A DNA stretch of 34,145 bases from an uncultured Eubacteriales bacterium. GTDB lineage: Bacteria > Bacillota > Clostridia > Christensenellales > UMGS416. Numbering within the stretch: the first letter of the stretch is position 1; the number at the start of each line of letters is the position of its first letter. Below, piece by piece: positions 1 to 8,283 of the stretch. The notes under the pieces were generated by a model. It saw only the letters and a program-made list of their open reading frames with translations, was not told the origin of the DNA and made no database searches. The translations under genes were made by a program, and so were the position numbers. Location: the NCBI GenBank assembly GCA_900542005.1, contig UQLW01000032.1, forward strand, positions 1-34,145, written 5' to 3'.

Positions 1-228
1 GGCAAGAAAAAGAAGCGCTGGCTGAAGATCCTGATCATTTTGGTGGTGGTGATTGCCATTGTCATTACGGCGCTGATCGCGCTGGTGATCTATGGCAATT
101 CGATCCGGCCCGAGGGACGCAGGAAGGATAGCTATCATGCGGGCCAAACCAAGGGACGGGGCAGCGCGCAAGGCGGACGGCCCTCGTCGGGGGGGCGCGC
201 CGGTTCATCCGGCAGGCGCCGCCGGTAA
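1..228 (+). CDS. C-terminal part of a small single-pass membrane protein
   Basis: Reading frame 1 is open from the first base to a TAA at 226-228, so the N-terminus lies outside the window. The visible 75 residues begin with a Lys/Arg-rich stretch, then one strongly hydrophobic segment of about 22 residues rich in Ile, Val and Leu, then a hydrophilic tail very rich in Gly, Arg and Ser ending in four Arg. By the positive-inside rule both flanks are basic, so orientation is unclear. A GTG at 40 could be an internal start but no ribosome binding site precedes it. I do not recognise a family. The low-complexity tail could bind nucleic acid or anionic polymer, but that is speculation. Confidence 0.55.
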   Translation, partial: GKKKKRWLKILIILVVVIAIVITALIALVIYGNSIRPEGRRKDSYHAGQTKGRGSAQGGRPSSGGRAGSSGRRRR

Positions 229-238
229 AGTTGGATAC

Positions 239-269
239 GCGAGCCCGCATGGTTCCATGCGGGATTCGC
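239..269 (+). terminator. Probable intrinsic terminator after the membrane protein gene
   Basis: A 9-bp perfect stem (244-252 with 255-263) sits on a 4-bp lower stem (239-242 with 266-269). It is followed only by a short T stretch, so termination may be weak. It lies between the stop at 228 and the DUF2461 start at 301. Confidence 0.45.
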
Positions 270-300
270 TTTGCGCCGGCATACAAAGGAGAGGCGAACC

Positions 301-981
301 ATGCATACGCGATTTGCCGGGTTTTATCCCGAGACGCTGCAATTTTTTCAGGACATCAAATTTCACAATGACAAGGCCTGGTTTGAGGCGCACCGGGATG
401 ACTTTGAAGCCTATGTCAAGTCGCCGCTGGAGGCGCTTTGCCTGGATCTGGAGCCGTTGATGGCCAGGCTGGACCCCTCGCTGGATACGCGGGCGCGCCG
501 GGTGATCAGCCGGATCTATCGTGACGCCCGCTATGCCCATGGCATCCCCTATCGGGACCATATGTGGCTGAGCTACAAGCCCATGGGCAAGAGCAATTCG
601 GAAGCGTTCACCTACTATTTCTATATCCAGGAGGACGCGTGGGGCGCGGGCGTGGGCTTTTATGACCGGGTGCCCCAGATGCAGGAGCGCTTCCGGCAGC
701 GGCTCTTTACCGAGGGCGGCCTGTGGCTTTCGCTGCTGGGCGCGCCGGCGATGGCTCCCTTTGAGCTGGAGGCCCAGGGGCCCAAGCGGATGAAGCCGGT
801 GGATCTGGCGGATGAGCTGAAGCCCTGGTACTATTATCGGAAATTCTCCTTTGACGCCTCGGGCCCCATCGACAGCCGGGTCTTCTCGGCAGAGCTTAAG
901 GACGTGGTGGAGGAGCGCTTCCTGGCGCTGGAGCCGGTATACCGCTTTGTCCAGGGTTGGGATGTAGATGAAAGCCGGTGA
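301..981 (+). CDS. DUF2461 (TIGR02453) family protein
   Basis: A 226-residue protein, the usual length of the DUF2461/TIGR02453 family, whose function is unknown. Family traits visible are the N-terminal FxxxTLxFFxxIKxHNDKxWFExHRxxFE block, a central RISRIYRDAR segment and a DHMWLSYKP segment. No signal peptide or membrane segment is present, so it should be cytosolic. The start at 301 follows AAGGAGAGG with good spacing; the in-frame ATG at 271 has no such site. The stop at 981 lies 25 bases before the next gene, suggesting co-transcription with the phosphohexomutase gene. The family assignment is firm; the role is not known. Confidence 0.85.
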   Translation: MHTRFAGFYPETLQFFQDIKFHNDKAWFEAHRDDFEAYVKSPLEALCLDLEPLMARLDPSLDTRARRVISRIYRDARYAHGIPYRDHMWLSYKPMGKSNSEAFTYYFYIQEDAWGAGVGFYDRVPQMQERFRQRLFTEGGLWLSLLGAPAMAPFELEAQGPKRMKPVDLADELKPWYYYRKFSFDASGPIDSRVFSAELKDVVEERFLALEPVYRFVQGWDVDESR

Positions 982-1006
982 CCCATCCATACGGAAAGGA
1001 TTTGAC

Positions 1007-2515
1007 ATGCAAACAAAGGACTATATGCATTTGCTCAGCGGCTCTGATGTGCGCGGCGTAGCGGTGGAGGGCTTTCACGACCAGCCCGTTACGCTTACAG
1101 CCCAGGATGCCGCGCAGATCGCCCAGGCGTTCGTCGCCTGGATGCGCAAGCAGAAGCCCTATGCCGCCAGGCCCCTGACCCTGTCGGTGGGCGCCGACAG
1201 CCGGATTTCGTCGCCGGCTTTAGCCGGCGGGGTCATCGGCGCGTTGGCTGGCTGCGGCTGCCGTGTGCTGGACGTGGGGATGGCCTCCACGCCGGCTATG
1301 TTCATGACGACGCTCCCCGAGATGCTGGACTGCGACGGGGCGGTTATGGTTACAGCCAGCCATCTGCCATACAACCGCAATGGGCTGAAGTTCTTCACCC
1401 GCCAGGGCGGCCTGGAGCACGGGGACGTGGCCCAGATCCTGGAGATGGCTGGCTGCGGGCTGCCAGAGGGCGGCGGCAGCGTGGAGAAGGTGGATTTCAT
1501 GCCCCGCTATGCGGCCCACCTGGCCGATAAGATCCGCCGGGATACCGGCTTGGCGCGCCCCTTTGAGGGGCTGCGGATCATTGTCGACGCGGGCAACGGC
1601 GTAGGCGGCTTCTTTGTGGAGCAGGTGCTCAAGCCGCTGGGCGCGGATACCCGCGGCAGTCAATACCTGGAGCCCGACGGGATGTTCCCGCACCATATTC
1701 CGAACCCCGAGGATGCAGCGGCCATGGCTGCAATCCGCGACGCCGTGCTGCAGAACCAGGCGGATCTGGGCATTATCTTTGATACCGACTGCGACCGCGC
1801 GGCCGTGGTGGACGCCTCCGGCAGCGAGATCAACCGCAACCGCCTGGTGGCGCTCATGGCGGCCATTGTGCTGCGGACCCGTCCAGGGGCCACGGTCGTC
1901 ACCGATTCTGTGACAAGCGCAGGGCTGAAGGACTTCATAACGGGCCTGGGCGGCGTCCATTACCGCTACCGCCGGGGATACCGCAACGTGATTGACGAGG
2001 CAATCCGCCTGCGGACGGAGGGGATCGATGCGCCGCTGGCCATGGAGACCTCCGGGCACTGCGCCCTTGAGGAAAACTACGATCTGGATGACGGGGCCTA
2101 TCTCGTCACGCTGGTGCTCATTGAGATGGCCCGGCTCAGGCGTGAGGGGAAGAGCCTCTCCAGCCTGCTGCAGGGGCTGCGGGAGCCGGTAGAGGCGGCG
2201 GAAGCGCGTCTGACCATCCATGCCCGCGACTTTGCCGCCTATGGGCAGCGGGCGCTGGACAAGGTCCTGGCTGAATGCCAGCGAAACGGGCAGTGGCACC
2301 TGGCGCCGGATAACCGGGAAGGCGTGCGGGTAAGCTTTGACGCGGCGGAGGGCGACGGATGGTTCCTGCTGCGCATGAGCCTGCACGATCCTGTCCTGCC
2401 GCTGAACATTGAATCCGACGCCGAGGGCGGCGTGGCCGCCATAGCGGCGCATATTTACCCGGTGCTCCTGGATATGAAGGAGCTGGACCTGACCCAACTG
2501 GAAGCCATTCTTTAG
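1007..2515 (+). CDS. Phosphomannomutase / phosphoglucomutase
   Basis: A 502-residue alpha-D-phosphohexomutase, which interconverts hexose 6-phosphates and hexose 1-phosphates (mannose and/or glucose) for sugar-nucleotide synthesis. The four-domain pattern is intact: phosphoserine loop TASHLPYNRNG with the catalytic Ser near residue 118, Mg-binding DTDCD near 259-263, the sugar-binding ETSGH loop in the third domain, and a C-terminal phosphate-binding domain with NREGVRVSF. The catalytic loop reads SHLPYN rather than the commoner SHNP, a variation seen in ManB-like bacterial members. The start at 1007 follows GGAAAGGA; the earlier in-frame ATG at 968 overlaps DUF2461 and lacks a site. The sequence alone does not decide between mannose and glucose. 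Confidence 0.88.
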   Translation: MQTKDYMHLLSGSDVRGVAVEGFHDQPVTLTAQDAAQIAQAFVAWMRKQKPYAARPLTLSVGADSRISSPALAGGVIGALAGCGCRVLDVGMASTPAMFMTTLPEMLDCDGAVMVTASHLPYNRNGLKFFTRQGGLEHGDVAQILEMAGCGLPEGGGSVEKVDFMPRYAAHLADKIRRDTGLARPFEGLRIIVDAGNGVGGFFVEQVLKPLGADTRGSQYLEPDGMFPHHIPNPEDAAAMAAIRDAVLQNQADLGIIFDTDCDRAAVVDASGSEINRNRLVALMAAIVLRTRPGATVVTDSVTSAGLKDFITGLGGVHYRYRRGYRNVIDEAIRLRTEGIDAPLAMETSGHCALEENYDLDDGAYLVTLVLIEMARLRREGKSLSSLLQGLREPVEAAEARLTIHARDFAAYGQRALDKVLAECQRNGQWHLAPDNREGVRVSFDAAEGDGWFLLRMSLHDPVLPLNIESDAEGGVAAIAAHIYPVLLDMKELDLTQLEAIL

Positions 2516-2530
2516 ATGACGGAGGATATC

Positions 2531-4522
2531 ATGAGTAGTATTGATCAGCTTGCGGTGAACGCGATCCGCGCCCTGAGTATCGACATGGTGCAGAAGGCGA
2601 ATTCCGGCCATCCGGGTATCGCCCTGGGCGCCGCGCCCCTGGCCTACGCGATCTGGGCCAAGTCCATGAAGCATAATCCCGCCGATCCCGGCTGGGAAAA
2701 CCGCGACCGCTTTGTGCTGTCAGCAGGCCATGGCTCGTCGATGCTGTACGCGATGCTCCATTTGTTTGGATATGGGCTTACCCTTGAGGATCTGAAGAAT
2801 TTCCGGCAGCTGGGCAGCCTGACGCCGGGCCACCCGGAATACGGGCATACGGTAGGCGTGGAGACGACGACCGGCCCCCTGGGCCAGGGCGTGGCCAACG
2901 CGGTGGGCTTTGCCATGGCGGAGGCCCATCTGGCCGCCTTGTATAACCGGCCCGGCTACCCTGTGGTGGATCATTACACCTATGCCCTCTGCGGCGACGG
3001 CTGCATGATGGAGGGCATCTCCGGAGAGGCCAGCTCCCTGGCCGGCACGCTGAAGCTGGGCAAGCTGATCCTGGTCTATGACAGCAACCGCATCACCATC
3101 GAGGGCGATACGGATGGCGCCTTCACCGAAGATGTGGCGGCCCGCTACCGCGGCTATGGCTGGCAGGTGCTGGAGGTGGCCGAGGGCAATTGCGTTGAGG
3201 CGATTTCCGCAGCCCTGGAGCAGGCCCGGGCCAATACCCAGCAGCCCTCCCTGGTGATCGTCAAAACCCACATCGGACATGGCTCTCCCAAGGCGGACAG
3301 CGCCTCCAGCCACGGCGAGGCCCTGGGCGCTGAAAACGTGAAGCTCACCAAGCAGGCCATGGATTGGCCCCTGGAGCCGGATTTCTCCGTGCCGGATGCG
3401 GTCTATAAGGCCATGGAGAGCTTCCGCGCTGCGGCGGAAACCGGCGAAGCAAGCTGGAAGGCGCTCTTTGCGCAGTACCGTACCGCCTATCCGGAGCTGG
3501 CGGAGGCTTATGAGGCCGCCATGCGGGGCGAGATGCCCGACTTTGGCGCAGATCCGGCCTTCTGGCAGTTCAAGGGCCCGGACGCCACCCGCGGCGCTTC
3601 CGGCGCGGCGCTCAACCGTATGGCGGAGCGCGCCCCCTCGCTGTTCTTTGGCGGATCGGCCGACCTTGGGCCCTCCAACAAGAGCGAGATGAAAAATGCC
3701 GGCTATTTCAGCGCAGAGCATCATGAAGGGAACAACATCCATTTCGGCGTGCGGGAGCATGCGATGGCGGCGATCTGCAACGCGATAGCCCTGCACGGCG
3801 GCCTGCATGCCTATGCGGCGACCTTCCTGGTTTTCAGCGATTATATGAAGCATAGCATGCGCCTGGCGGCCATGATGAAGCTGCCCGTCACCTATATCCT
3901 GACCCATGACTCCATCGGCGTGGGCGAGGACGGCCCGACCCATGAGCCCATCGAGCAGCTGGCCATGCTGCGGTCCATCCCCAATATGACGGTGTACCGC
4001 CCGGCCGACTCGGTTGAAACGGCGGCGGCCTGGCTCTATTCCCTGAAGAACGACGGCCCCACGGCGCTGATCCTCTCCCGGCAGAACCTGCCCCTTTATG
4101 CCGGCGAGGCGGGGCGCGGGGCGGCGCAGGGTGCCTATATCCTCTCGGAAGCCGAAGGCGGCGCGCCGGAGGTGCTGCTGCTGGCTACCGGATCCGAGGT
4201 GGAGCTGGCCATGAAGGCCCAGGAGGCCCTAAAGCAGCAGGGGGTGCGTGCGCGCGTCGTGTCCATGCCCAGCTGGGAGGTCTTTGAGAAGCAGAGCGAG
4301 GACTATAAGCAGTCGGTGCTGCCGGATACGGTTCGTGCGCGGTTGGCCATTGAGGCGGCCGGGCGCTTCGGCTGGGACCGGTACATTGGCCTGGATGGCG
4401 ATATCGTGTGCATGCCTGGCTACGGCGCCTCCGGCCCGGCGGCCAAGGTGTTCGAGCATTTCGGCTTTACCGTGGAGAATGTGGTGGAGCACGCGCTGAG
4501 CCTGCTGCGCGCCGGGAAATAG
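2531..4522 (+). CDS. tkt: Transketolase
   Basis: A full-length single-chain transketolase of about 663 residues. It transfers two-carbon ketol units in the non-oxidative pentose phosphate pathway, using thiamine diphosphate and a divalent metal. Visible motifs are NSGHPGIALGAAP at the N-terminus, the GHGS loop, the TPP-binding motif GDGCMMEG (155-162) with downstream NRITIEGDTD, the pyrimidine-domain FGVREHAM motif, THDSIGVGEDGPTHEP, and a C-terminal transketolase domain. I place the start at 2531 because GGAGG at 2520-2524 is correctly spaced for it. The ATG at 2516, abutting the previous stop, would overlap that site. The gene directly follows the phosphohexomutase and ends before a hairpin terminator. 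Confidence 0.95.
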   Translation: MSSIDQLAVNAIRALSIDMVQKANSGHPGIALGAAPLAYAIWAKSMKHNPADPGWENRDRFVLSAGHGSSMLYAMLHLFGYGLTLEDLKNFRQLGSLTPGHPEYGHTVGVETTTGPLGQGVANAVGFAMAEAHLAALYNRPGYPVVDHYTYALCGDGCMMEGISGEASSLAGTLKLGKLILVYDSNRITIEGDTDGAFTEDVAARYRGYGWQVLEVAEGNCVEAISAALEQARANTQQPSLVIVKTHIGHGSPKADSASSHGEALGAENVKLTKQAMDWPLEPDFSVPDAVYKAMESFRAAAETGEASWKALFAQYRTAYPELAEAYEAAMRGEMPDFGADPAFWQFKGPDATRGASGAALNRMAERAPSLFFGGSADLGPSNKSEMKNAGYFSAEHHEGNNIHFGVREHAMAAICNAIALHGGLHAYAATFLVFSDYMKHSMRLAAMMKLPVTYILTHDSIGVGEDGPTHEPIEQLAMLRSIPNMTVYRPADSVETAAAWLYSLKNDGPTALILSRQNLPLYAGEAGRGAAQGAYILSEAEGGAPEVLLLATGSEVELAMKAQEALKQQGVRARVVSMPSWEVFEKQSEDYKQSVLPDTVRARLAIEAAGRFGWDRYIGLDGDIVCMPGYGASGPAAKVFEHFGFTVENVVEHALSLLRAGK

Positions 4523-4524
4523 GC

Positions 4525-4553
4525 TTGCCCCCTGTGACGGCTGAATGATATAA
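4525..4553 (+). promoter_or_regulatory. Candidate sigma-A promoter just ahead of a terminator hairpin
   Basis: TTGCCC at 4525-4530 and a perfect TATAAT at 4548-4553 are 17 bases apart. The predicted start (about 4560) lies inside the hairpin at 4557-4582. It could drive the 4605 gene, but transcripts would have to pass a T-run terminator at once. A chance match is possible. Confidence 0.4.
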
Positions 4554-4556
4554 TCA

Positions 4557-4587
4557 AGAGAAGCAGGGCGATCTGCTTCTCTTTTTT
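4557..4587 (+). terminator. Intrinsic terminator after transketolase
   Basis: A perfect 10-bp stem AGAGAAGCAG / CTGCTTCTCT (4557-4566 with 4573-4582) with a six-base loop runs into a T stretch ending near 4587. It would end the phosphohexomutase-transketolase transcript. Confidence 0.8.
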
Positions 4588-4604
4588 GATACAGGAGGTA
4601 TAAG

Positions 4605-5357
4605 ATGGACCTGGATACGTTGCTGGACAAGCTGTTGGATCACATGGACGTGGATTCGGAGCTGGCACGGCGCAGAGCCTTCCTGTCGATCGTGGAATAC
4701 GCGGATCTGAACCTGACGCTGCCGGACTACGCGCTTTTTCTAACCAAGGCGGCCGTGCGGCTGGGGCAGCAGCGGCTGCTGGCCGAAATGGTAACGCCCA
4801 GGCTGCGGACCAATGGAAAGGAAAAGGTGCATATCCGCTATGATGAGGAGGAGGGCTGCCAGATTATTGCCAACCCGGAAGGCTGCCTGTATCTGGCCCG
4901 GGCCTTCCGCGCCCTGGCTCTGGCGCCGTCGCCCGGCGCCCATTTAAGCCTGGATTATGACCTGCCGCCCATGGTGGGCGAGACCTATCCGGCCATGCTT
5001 TACATGGAGGACAACGAGTATTTCGCCCGGGAGCTGGAGAATATGCCGGCTGAATCGGGTCTTTGGCAGGTGCGGGATATCCGGCCGGAGGATATTGCGG
5101 CGTTCTTCATTACAGAGGACTATCCCAGCTATCTTGGGTGCACGCGCAACCGCGTCTATCCGGTGCTGGATTGGGCGTGGCTGCAGCAGCAGCGTTCGGT
5201 CTACCGCAAGCAGATACGGGACGACGAGGGGCGGATGGTGGTCTTTACCTTCCGGCGGGACGACGGCCAGCAGATTGAGATGGCTTTGGATCTGGACGAT
5301 GAGGAAGTGGGCTTCATAACCCGGCAGGATATAGCGGCGATGATGAAAAAGGAGTAG
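4605..5357 (+). CDS. Uncharacterised acidic cytosolic protein, 250 aa
   Basis: I do not recognise this protein. It starts at 4605 after a good ACAGGAGGTATAAG site. It is acidic, has no signal peptide or membrane segment, and appears soluble. The N-terminal half has amphipathic helical stretches (LLDKLLDHMDVD, then RRRAFLSIVEYADL). The middle carries IRYDEEEGCQIIANPEGCLYLARAF and a segment rich in Pro and Glu. The C-terminal third has alternating strands ending in a Lys-rich tail. Only three bases separate its stop from the pyrophosphatase start, so the two are surely co-transcribed and probably translationally coupled. No function can be assigned from sequence alone. Confidence 0.75.
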   Translation: MDLDTLLDKLLDHMDVDSELARRRAFLSIVEYADLNLTLPDYALFLTKAAVRLGQQRLLAEMVTPRLRTNGKEKVHIRYDEEEGCQIIANPEGCLYLARAFRALALAPSPGAHLSLDYDLPPMVGETYPAMLYMEDNEYFARELENMPAESGLWQVRDIRPEDIAAFFITEDYPSYLGCTRNRVYPVLDWAWLQQQRSVYRKQIRDDEGRMVVFTFRRDDGQQIEMALDLDDEEVGFITRQDIAAMMKKE

Positions 5358-5360
5358 CGA

Positions 5361-5891
5361 ATGAATATTTGGCATGACATCAGCCCCAAAAGGATCAGCC
5401 CGGCCGATTTTGTCGCGGTGATCGAGATTGAAAAGGGCAGCAAGAAAAAGTATGAGCTGGACAAGGAGACGGGCCTGATTATGCTGGACCGCATCCTGTA
5501 TACCTCGACCCATTACCCGGCTAACTATGGCTTCATTCCCCGGACCTATGGCGATGACCTGGATCCCCTGGATGTACTCGTGCTATGTTCAGAGACCATT
5601 GAGCCGTTGACCCTGGTGCGCTGCTACCCCATCGGCGTGATCTCGATGGTGGATAACGGCCGGCAGGACGAGAAGATCATTGCTGTGCCCTTCCAGGATC
5701 CCAACTACAACAGCTATCGGGATATCGACGACCTGCCGGAGCATATTTTCAGCGAAATGCGCCACTTTTTCACCGTATACAAGGCGCTGGAAAACAAGCA
5801 GACGGCCGTGAAGGAGATCGCTGGGCATGAGGAAGCGGAGCGCATCATCCAGACGGCCATCGATAGCTATGTCGAGCACTTCTGCCGGTAA
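5361..5891 (+). CDS. ppa: Inorganic pyrophosphatase, family I
   Basis: A 176-residue soluble family I pyrophosphatase, which hydrolyses PPi to two phosphates and pulls biosynthetic reactions forward. The metal-site signature D-x-D-P-x-D-V is present as DDLDPLDVLVL (65-75), preceded by NYGFIPRTYG. Other family features are the KKKYELDKETGLIMLDR strand with its substrate Lys/Arg/Glu residues, and a later metal-binding DDLPEH stretch. Length matches the bacterial family. The GGAGTAGCG ahead of 5361 overlaps the end of the upstream unknown gene, implying coupled expression. A strong terminator follows. Confidence 0.95.
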   Translation: MNIWHDISPKRISPADFVAVIEIEKGSKKKYELDKETGLIMLDRILYTSTHYPANYGFIPRTYGDDLDPLDVLVLCSETIEPLTLVRCYPIGVISMVDNGRQDEKIIAVPFQDPNYNSYRDIDDLPEHIFSEMRHFFTVYKALENKQTAVKEIAGHEEAERIIQTAIDSYVEHFCR

Positions 5892-5905
5892 AAGGGACCC
5901 CTGCG

Positions 5906-5937
5906 CGCCCTGCCGCCCTCAGGCGGCGGGGCGTTTT
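5906..5937 (+). terminator. Strong intrinsic terminator after ppa
   Basis: A 12-bp GC-rich stem with one G-U pair (5906-5917 with 5922-5933), a four-base CTCA loop and TTTT at 5934-5937. It ends the 4605-ppa operon. Confidence 0.85.
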
Positions 5938-6004
5938 GGCATCCTGGGCCGCCGCGTCATACTCTGATAGGGGAGGTATGAGCCCTCCCTGAAAGGAGCC
6001 TATG

Positions 6005-7234
6005 ATGAAACAACAACACAATGCGCGCCGGCGGCGGGCGCTCCGCTTCCATAGGGGAGCCCTGGCGGCCCTCGCGCTTATGCTCTGCCTGCTTTTTCCG
6101 CTCACTGCGCTGGCCTTCCCGCCGGCTGAAACACCGCTTATGGCGGGAATCGACGTAAGCGTTTGGCAGGGAGAGGTGGACTTTGAACGTGTACGGGCCT
6201 CCGGTGTGGAGGTTGTCTATATCCGTGCCGGCGAGGGGGATAACCACAGGGACCCCTGGCTGGAACGTCACTATGAGGCTGCCGAAAAGGCAGGCATGAA
6301 AATCGGCTTTTATCACTTTGTCAACGCCAGGAGCACGGAGGATGCGCAAAAGCAGGCGAGGTTCTTTCTGTCGTTGATCGGTGGAAAGCAGGCCCAGCTG
6401 CGCCCGGTGATCGACATGGGCGACATGGCGGGCCTCACGGACAGCGAAATTACGGCAATCGCCCAGGCCTTTCTGAGCGAGGTGGAGGCCCTGAGCGGAC
6501 AAAGGGGTGGAATCTATATTGACGCTTCAGGGGCGCGGGATATCCTGGGCGCTTCGCTGGCGCAATATCCGCTGTGGGTCGCCAATTATGGCGTAGACGA
6601 GCCGGAGGACAATGGGAAATGGGCCGGATGGGCTGGATGGCAGTATACGAACCAAGGGCGCGTGCCCGGCGTAAAGGGATATGTGGACCGGGATTATTTC
6701 AACCAGGCCATGTTTCTGGAGGACAGCACGGCTGCCCCGCCGGTTGATCCGCCGGCGCAGGACGATAACCAAATTACCGTGACGGTCCGGCGCGGCGATA
6801 CCCTGAGGGCGCTGGCGGCCCGCTATGATACGACGGCTGGTTCGATTGCCCGCATCAACGACCTGCCTGATCCCAACCTGATTCTTCCGGGGCAGCGGCT
6901 GGTGATCCGCCGGGGCTGGCAGCCAACGTCCCGCTATAGGGTCTACACGGTTCAGGCGGGCGATACGCTCAGCGCGCTGGCCGCCCGCTTTGGCACAACG
7001 GTGGAGTCCATTGTCAGCCTGAACGATATCGCTGACCCCAACCGCATCACCACGGGCCAGCAGCTGCGCATCGCGGTAAACAGCCAGGACGCGGTCTATG
7101 TGGTGCAGCGCGGCGATACGCTGGGCCGGATTGCCCGCTGGAGCGGATTGTCCCTTGGGGAGCTGGCGCGCGCTAACGGGATACAAAACAAGAACCTGAT
7201 CTATCCGGGCGAGCGGATCCTGCTGCGCCCCTAA
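6005..7234 (+). CDS. Secreted GH25-fold protein with three LysM domains; catalytic Glu missing
   Basis: An exported cell-wall protein. A basic N-terminus and hydrophobic core end in ALA near residue 37. A glycosyl hydrolase family 25 (muramidase) domain follows at about 45-240, then LysM repeats near 257-300, 311-355 and 363-408, each with GDTL and a terminal PGxR/GQ-type turn. GH25 enzymes use Asp and a D-x-E pair. Here the first Asp is kept (GIDVSVWQG, Asp50) and a late DRDYF is present, but the expected D-x-E reads D-M-G-D (137-140), so the proton donor appears lost. It may be a peptidoglycan-binding protein or use another acid. ATG 6005 is six bases from AAAGGAG; ATG 6002 is three bases away. 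It is monocistronic between terminators. Confidence 0.85.
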   Translation: MKQQHNARRRRALRFHRGALAALALMLCLLFPLTALAFPPAETPLMAGIDVSVWQGEVDFERVRASGVEVVYIRAGEGDNHRDPWLERHYEAAEKAGMKIGFYHFVNARSTEDAQKQARFFLSLIGGKQAQLRPVIDMGDMAGLTDSEITAIAQAFLSEVEALSGQRGGIYIDASGARDILGASLAQYPLWVANYGVDEPEDNGKWAGWAGWQYTNQGRVPGVKGYVDRDYFNQAMFLEDSTAAPPVDPPAQDDNQITVTVRRGDTLRALAARYDTTAGSIARINDLPDPNLILPGQRLVIRRGWQPTSRYRVYTVQAGDTLSALAARFGTTVESIVSLNDIADPNRITTGQQLRIAVNSQDAVYVVQRGDTLGRIARWSGLSLGELARANGIQNKNLIYPGERILLRP

Positions 7235-7280
7235 ACACCGGCTGCGGCAGGACGTTTGACGCCGCCGCAAAACGGATACA

Positions 7281-7315
7281 AACCCCGCCAGGGCGCGCCT
7301 TGGCGGGGTTTTGTT
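7281..7315 (+). terminator. Intrinsic terminator after the GH25-LysM gene
   Basis: A stem of about 13 bp with one G-U pair (7281-7293 with 7298-7310), loop CGCG, followed by TTTTGTTT. The rest of the gap to 7476 shows nothing I can name. Confidence 0.85.
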
Positions 7316-7475
7316 TAAGCCACCTGACGAGGGAAAGGGCAGGAGAAATCCAGGCCTCTGCAGCATTGGCCCAAGGCACGCAGGCCGCGGGGGATTGGAC
7401 AGCCGCTTGATTTGGGTGTTTTGTTGACGCCGGCGCCTGTGTTATACTGACTATGGACAGAAAAAGGAGGACAGG

Positions 7476-7880
7476 ATGGATTGTAAGCGTTATCCTCTCG
7501 GCAGCTGCAAAGGCTACCGGTATGTGGTGATTCTTTCCTATTACCAGGGCGAGCTTCTGCTGAGCCGCCACCGGGAGAGAACCACCTGGGAGACTCAGGG
7601 CGGGCATATCGAACCCGGGGAAACGCCGTCCGAGGCGGCAGCCCGGGAGCTGTATGAGGAATCAGGCGCGCTGGAATATACCTTGGAGCCCCTCTTTGAT
7701 TATGAGGCCGGCGTACCGGATGATTCCGCCTGCGGACAGGTTTTCCGGGCCAAGATCCAGCGCCTGGGCCCGCTGCCCCCCAGCGAGATGGCCGAGGTGC
7801 GCCGGTTCAGGAGGCTTCCCTCCAACGTAACCTATCCAGGCATCACCCCGCAGCTTTTCGCCTGGGCGGAAGCAGAATAA
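7476..7880 (+). CDS. Nudix hydrolase
   Basis: A 134-residue soluble Nudix protein. The Nudix box G-x5-E-x7-R-E-U-x-E-E-x-G-U is complete: GGHIEPGETPSEAAAREL followed by YEESGA (about residues 45-68), with all Mg-binding Glu residues. The family hydrolyses nucleoside diphosphates linked to another moiety; the N-terminal KGYRYVVILSYYQGELLLSRH and the small size resemble MutT/NTP-PPase types, but substrate cannot be told. The start at 7476 follows AAAAAGGAGGACAGG. It converges on the small minus-strand gene at 7907, with a shared hairpin between them. Confidence 0.88.
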   Translation: MDCKRYPLGSCKGYRYVVILSYYQGELLLSRHRERTTWETQGGHIEPGETPSEAAARELYEESGALEYTLEPLFDYEAGVPDDSACGQVFRAKIQRLGPLPPSEMAEVRRFRRLPSNVTYPGITPQLFAWAEAE

Positions 7881-7882
7881 AA

Positions 7883-7901
7883 GGCAGCCCACGGGGCTGC
7901 C
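7883..7901 (-). terminator. Terminator of the small minus-strand gene
   Basis: A perfect 8-bp stem (7883-7890 with 7894-7901) with a three-base loop. On the minus strand it is followed by TTTTATT, so it ends the gene at 7907-8125. On the plus strand no T run follows. Confidence 0.65.
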
Positions 7902-7906
7902 GGAGA

Positions 7907-8125
7907 TCAGAGCTCGTTATCCTGGTAGATGGCTCCCAGGTCCTCCAGCTCTTCGCTCATCAGGATATTGGAGATGCGCGTTAGGTCCTCGGTGGATAGG
8001 ATTTCCTGGGCGTATTCCTCCATGTGGCTGCGAACGCAGGGATGAAGGGATGCATAGTATTCCATGGCTTCAGCGTTTTGCTCCAGCAAGCGGGCTAAAT
8101 GGGTAGGCCGGGTTGATTCAGACAT
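7907..8125 (-). CDS. Small acidic uncharacterised protein, 72 aa
   Basis: A short acidic protein starting at 8125, chosen because the complement carries GGAGGTGAT directly upstream with ideal spacing. The longer in-frame start at 8194 has no such site. It contains HLARLLEQNAEAMEYYASL and a Glu/Leu-rich C-terminal helix (ILMSEELEDLGAIYQ), so it is probably all-helical. There is no signal peptide, membrane segment or Cys pair of note. I do not recognise a family. The strong ribosome binding site and dedicated terminator argue that it is a real gene. Confidence 0.65.
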   Translation of the reverse strand: MSESTRPTHLARLLEQNAEAMEYYASLHPCVRSHMEEYAQEILSTEDLTRISNILMSEELEDLGAIYQDNEL

Positions 8126-8283
8126 GGTATCACCTCCGGCTTTAGCATAGCCCGCGCCCATCAAACTATACGCAGGCCCGATAGAACGGCACATATGCAG
8201 GCGAGGCTGCCGGAAAGGCCCTTATGCCGGCGGCTGTGGAAGCGCGGCTGGAGCCATGCAAACGTAGGGCCGCTGCAATTGAC

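Noticed and set aside
205..1008. Long minus-strand open frames over DUF2461, the phosphohexomutase and transketolase
   Set aside because: They are antisense shadows common in GC-rich genes, without ribosome binding sites or recognisable domains.
7424..7448. TTGACG and TATACT ahead of the Nudix gene
   Set aside because: They are only 13 bases apart, too close for a sigma-A promoter; other -35/-10 pairings are poor.
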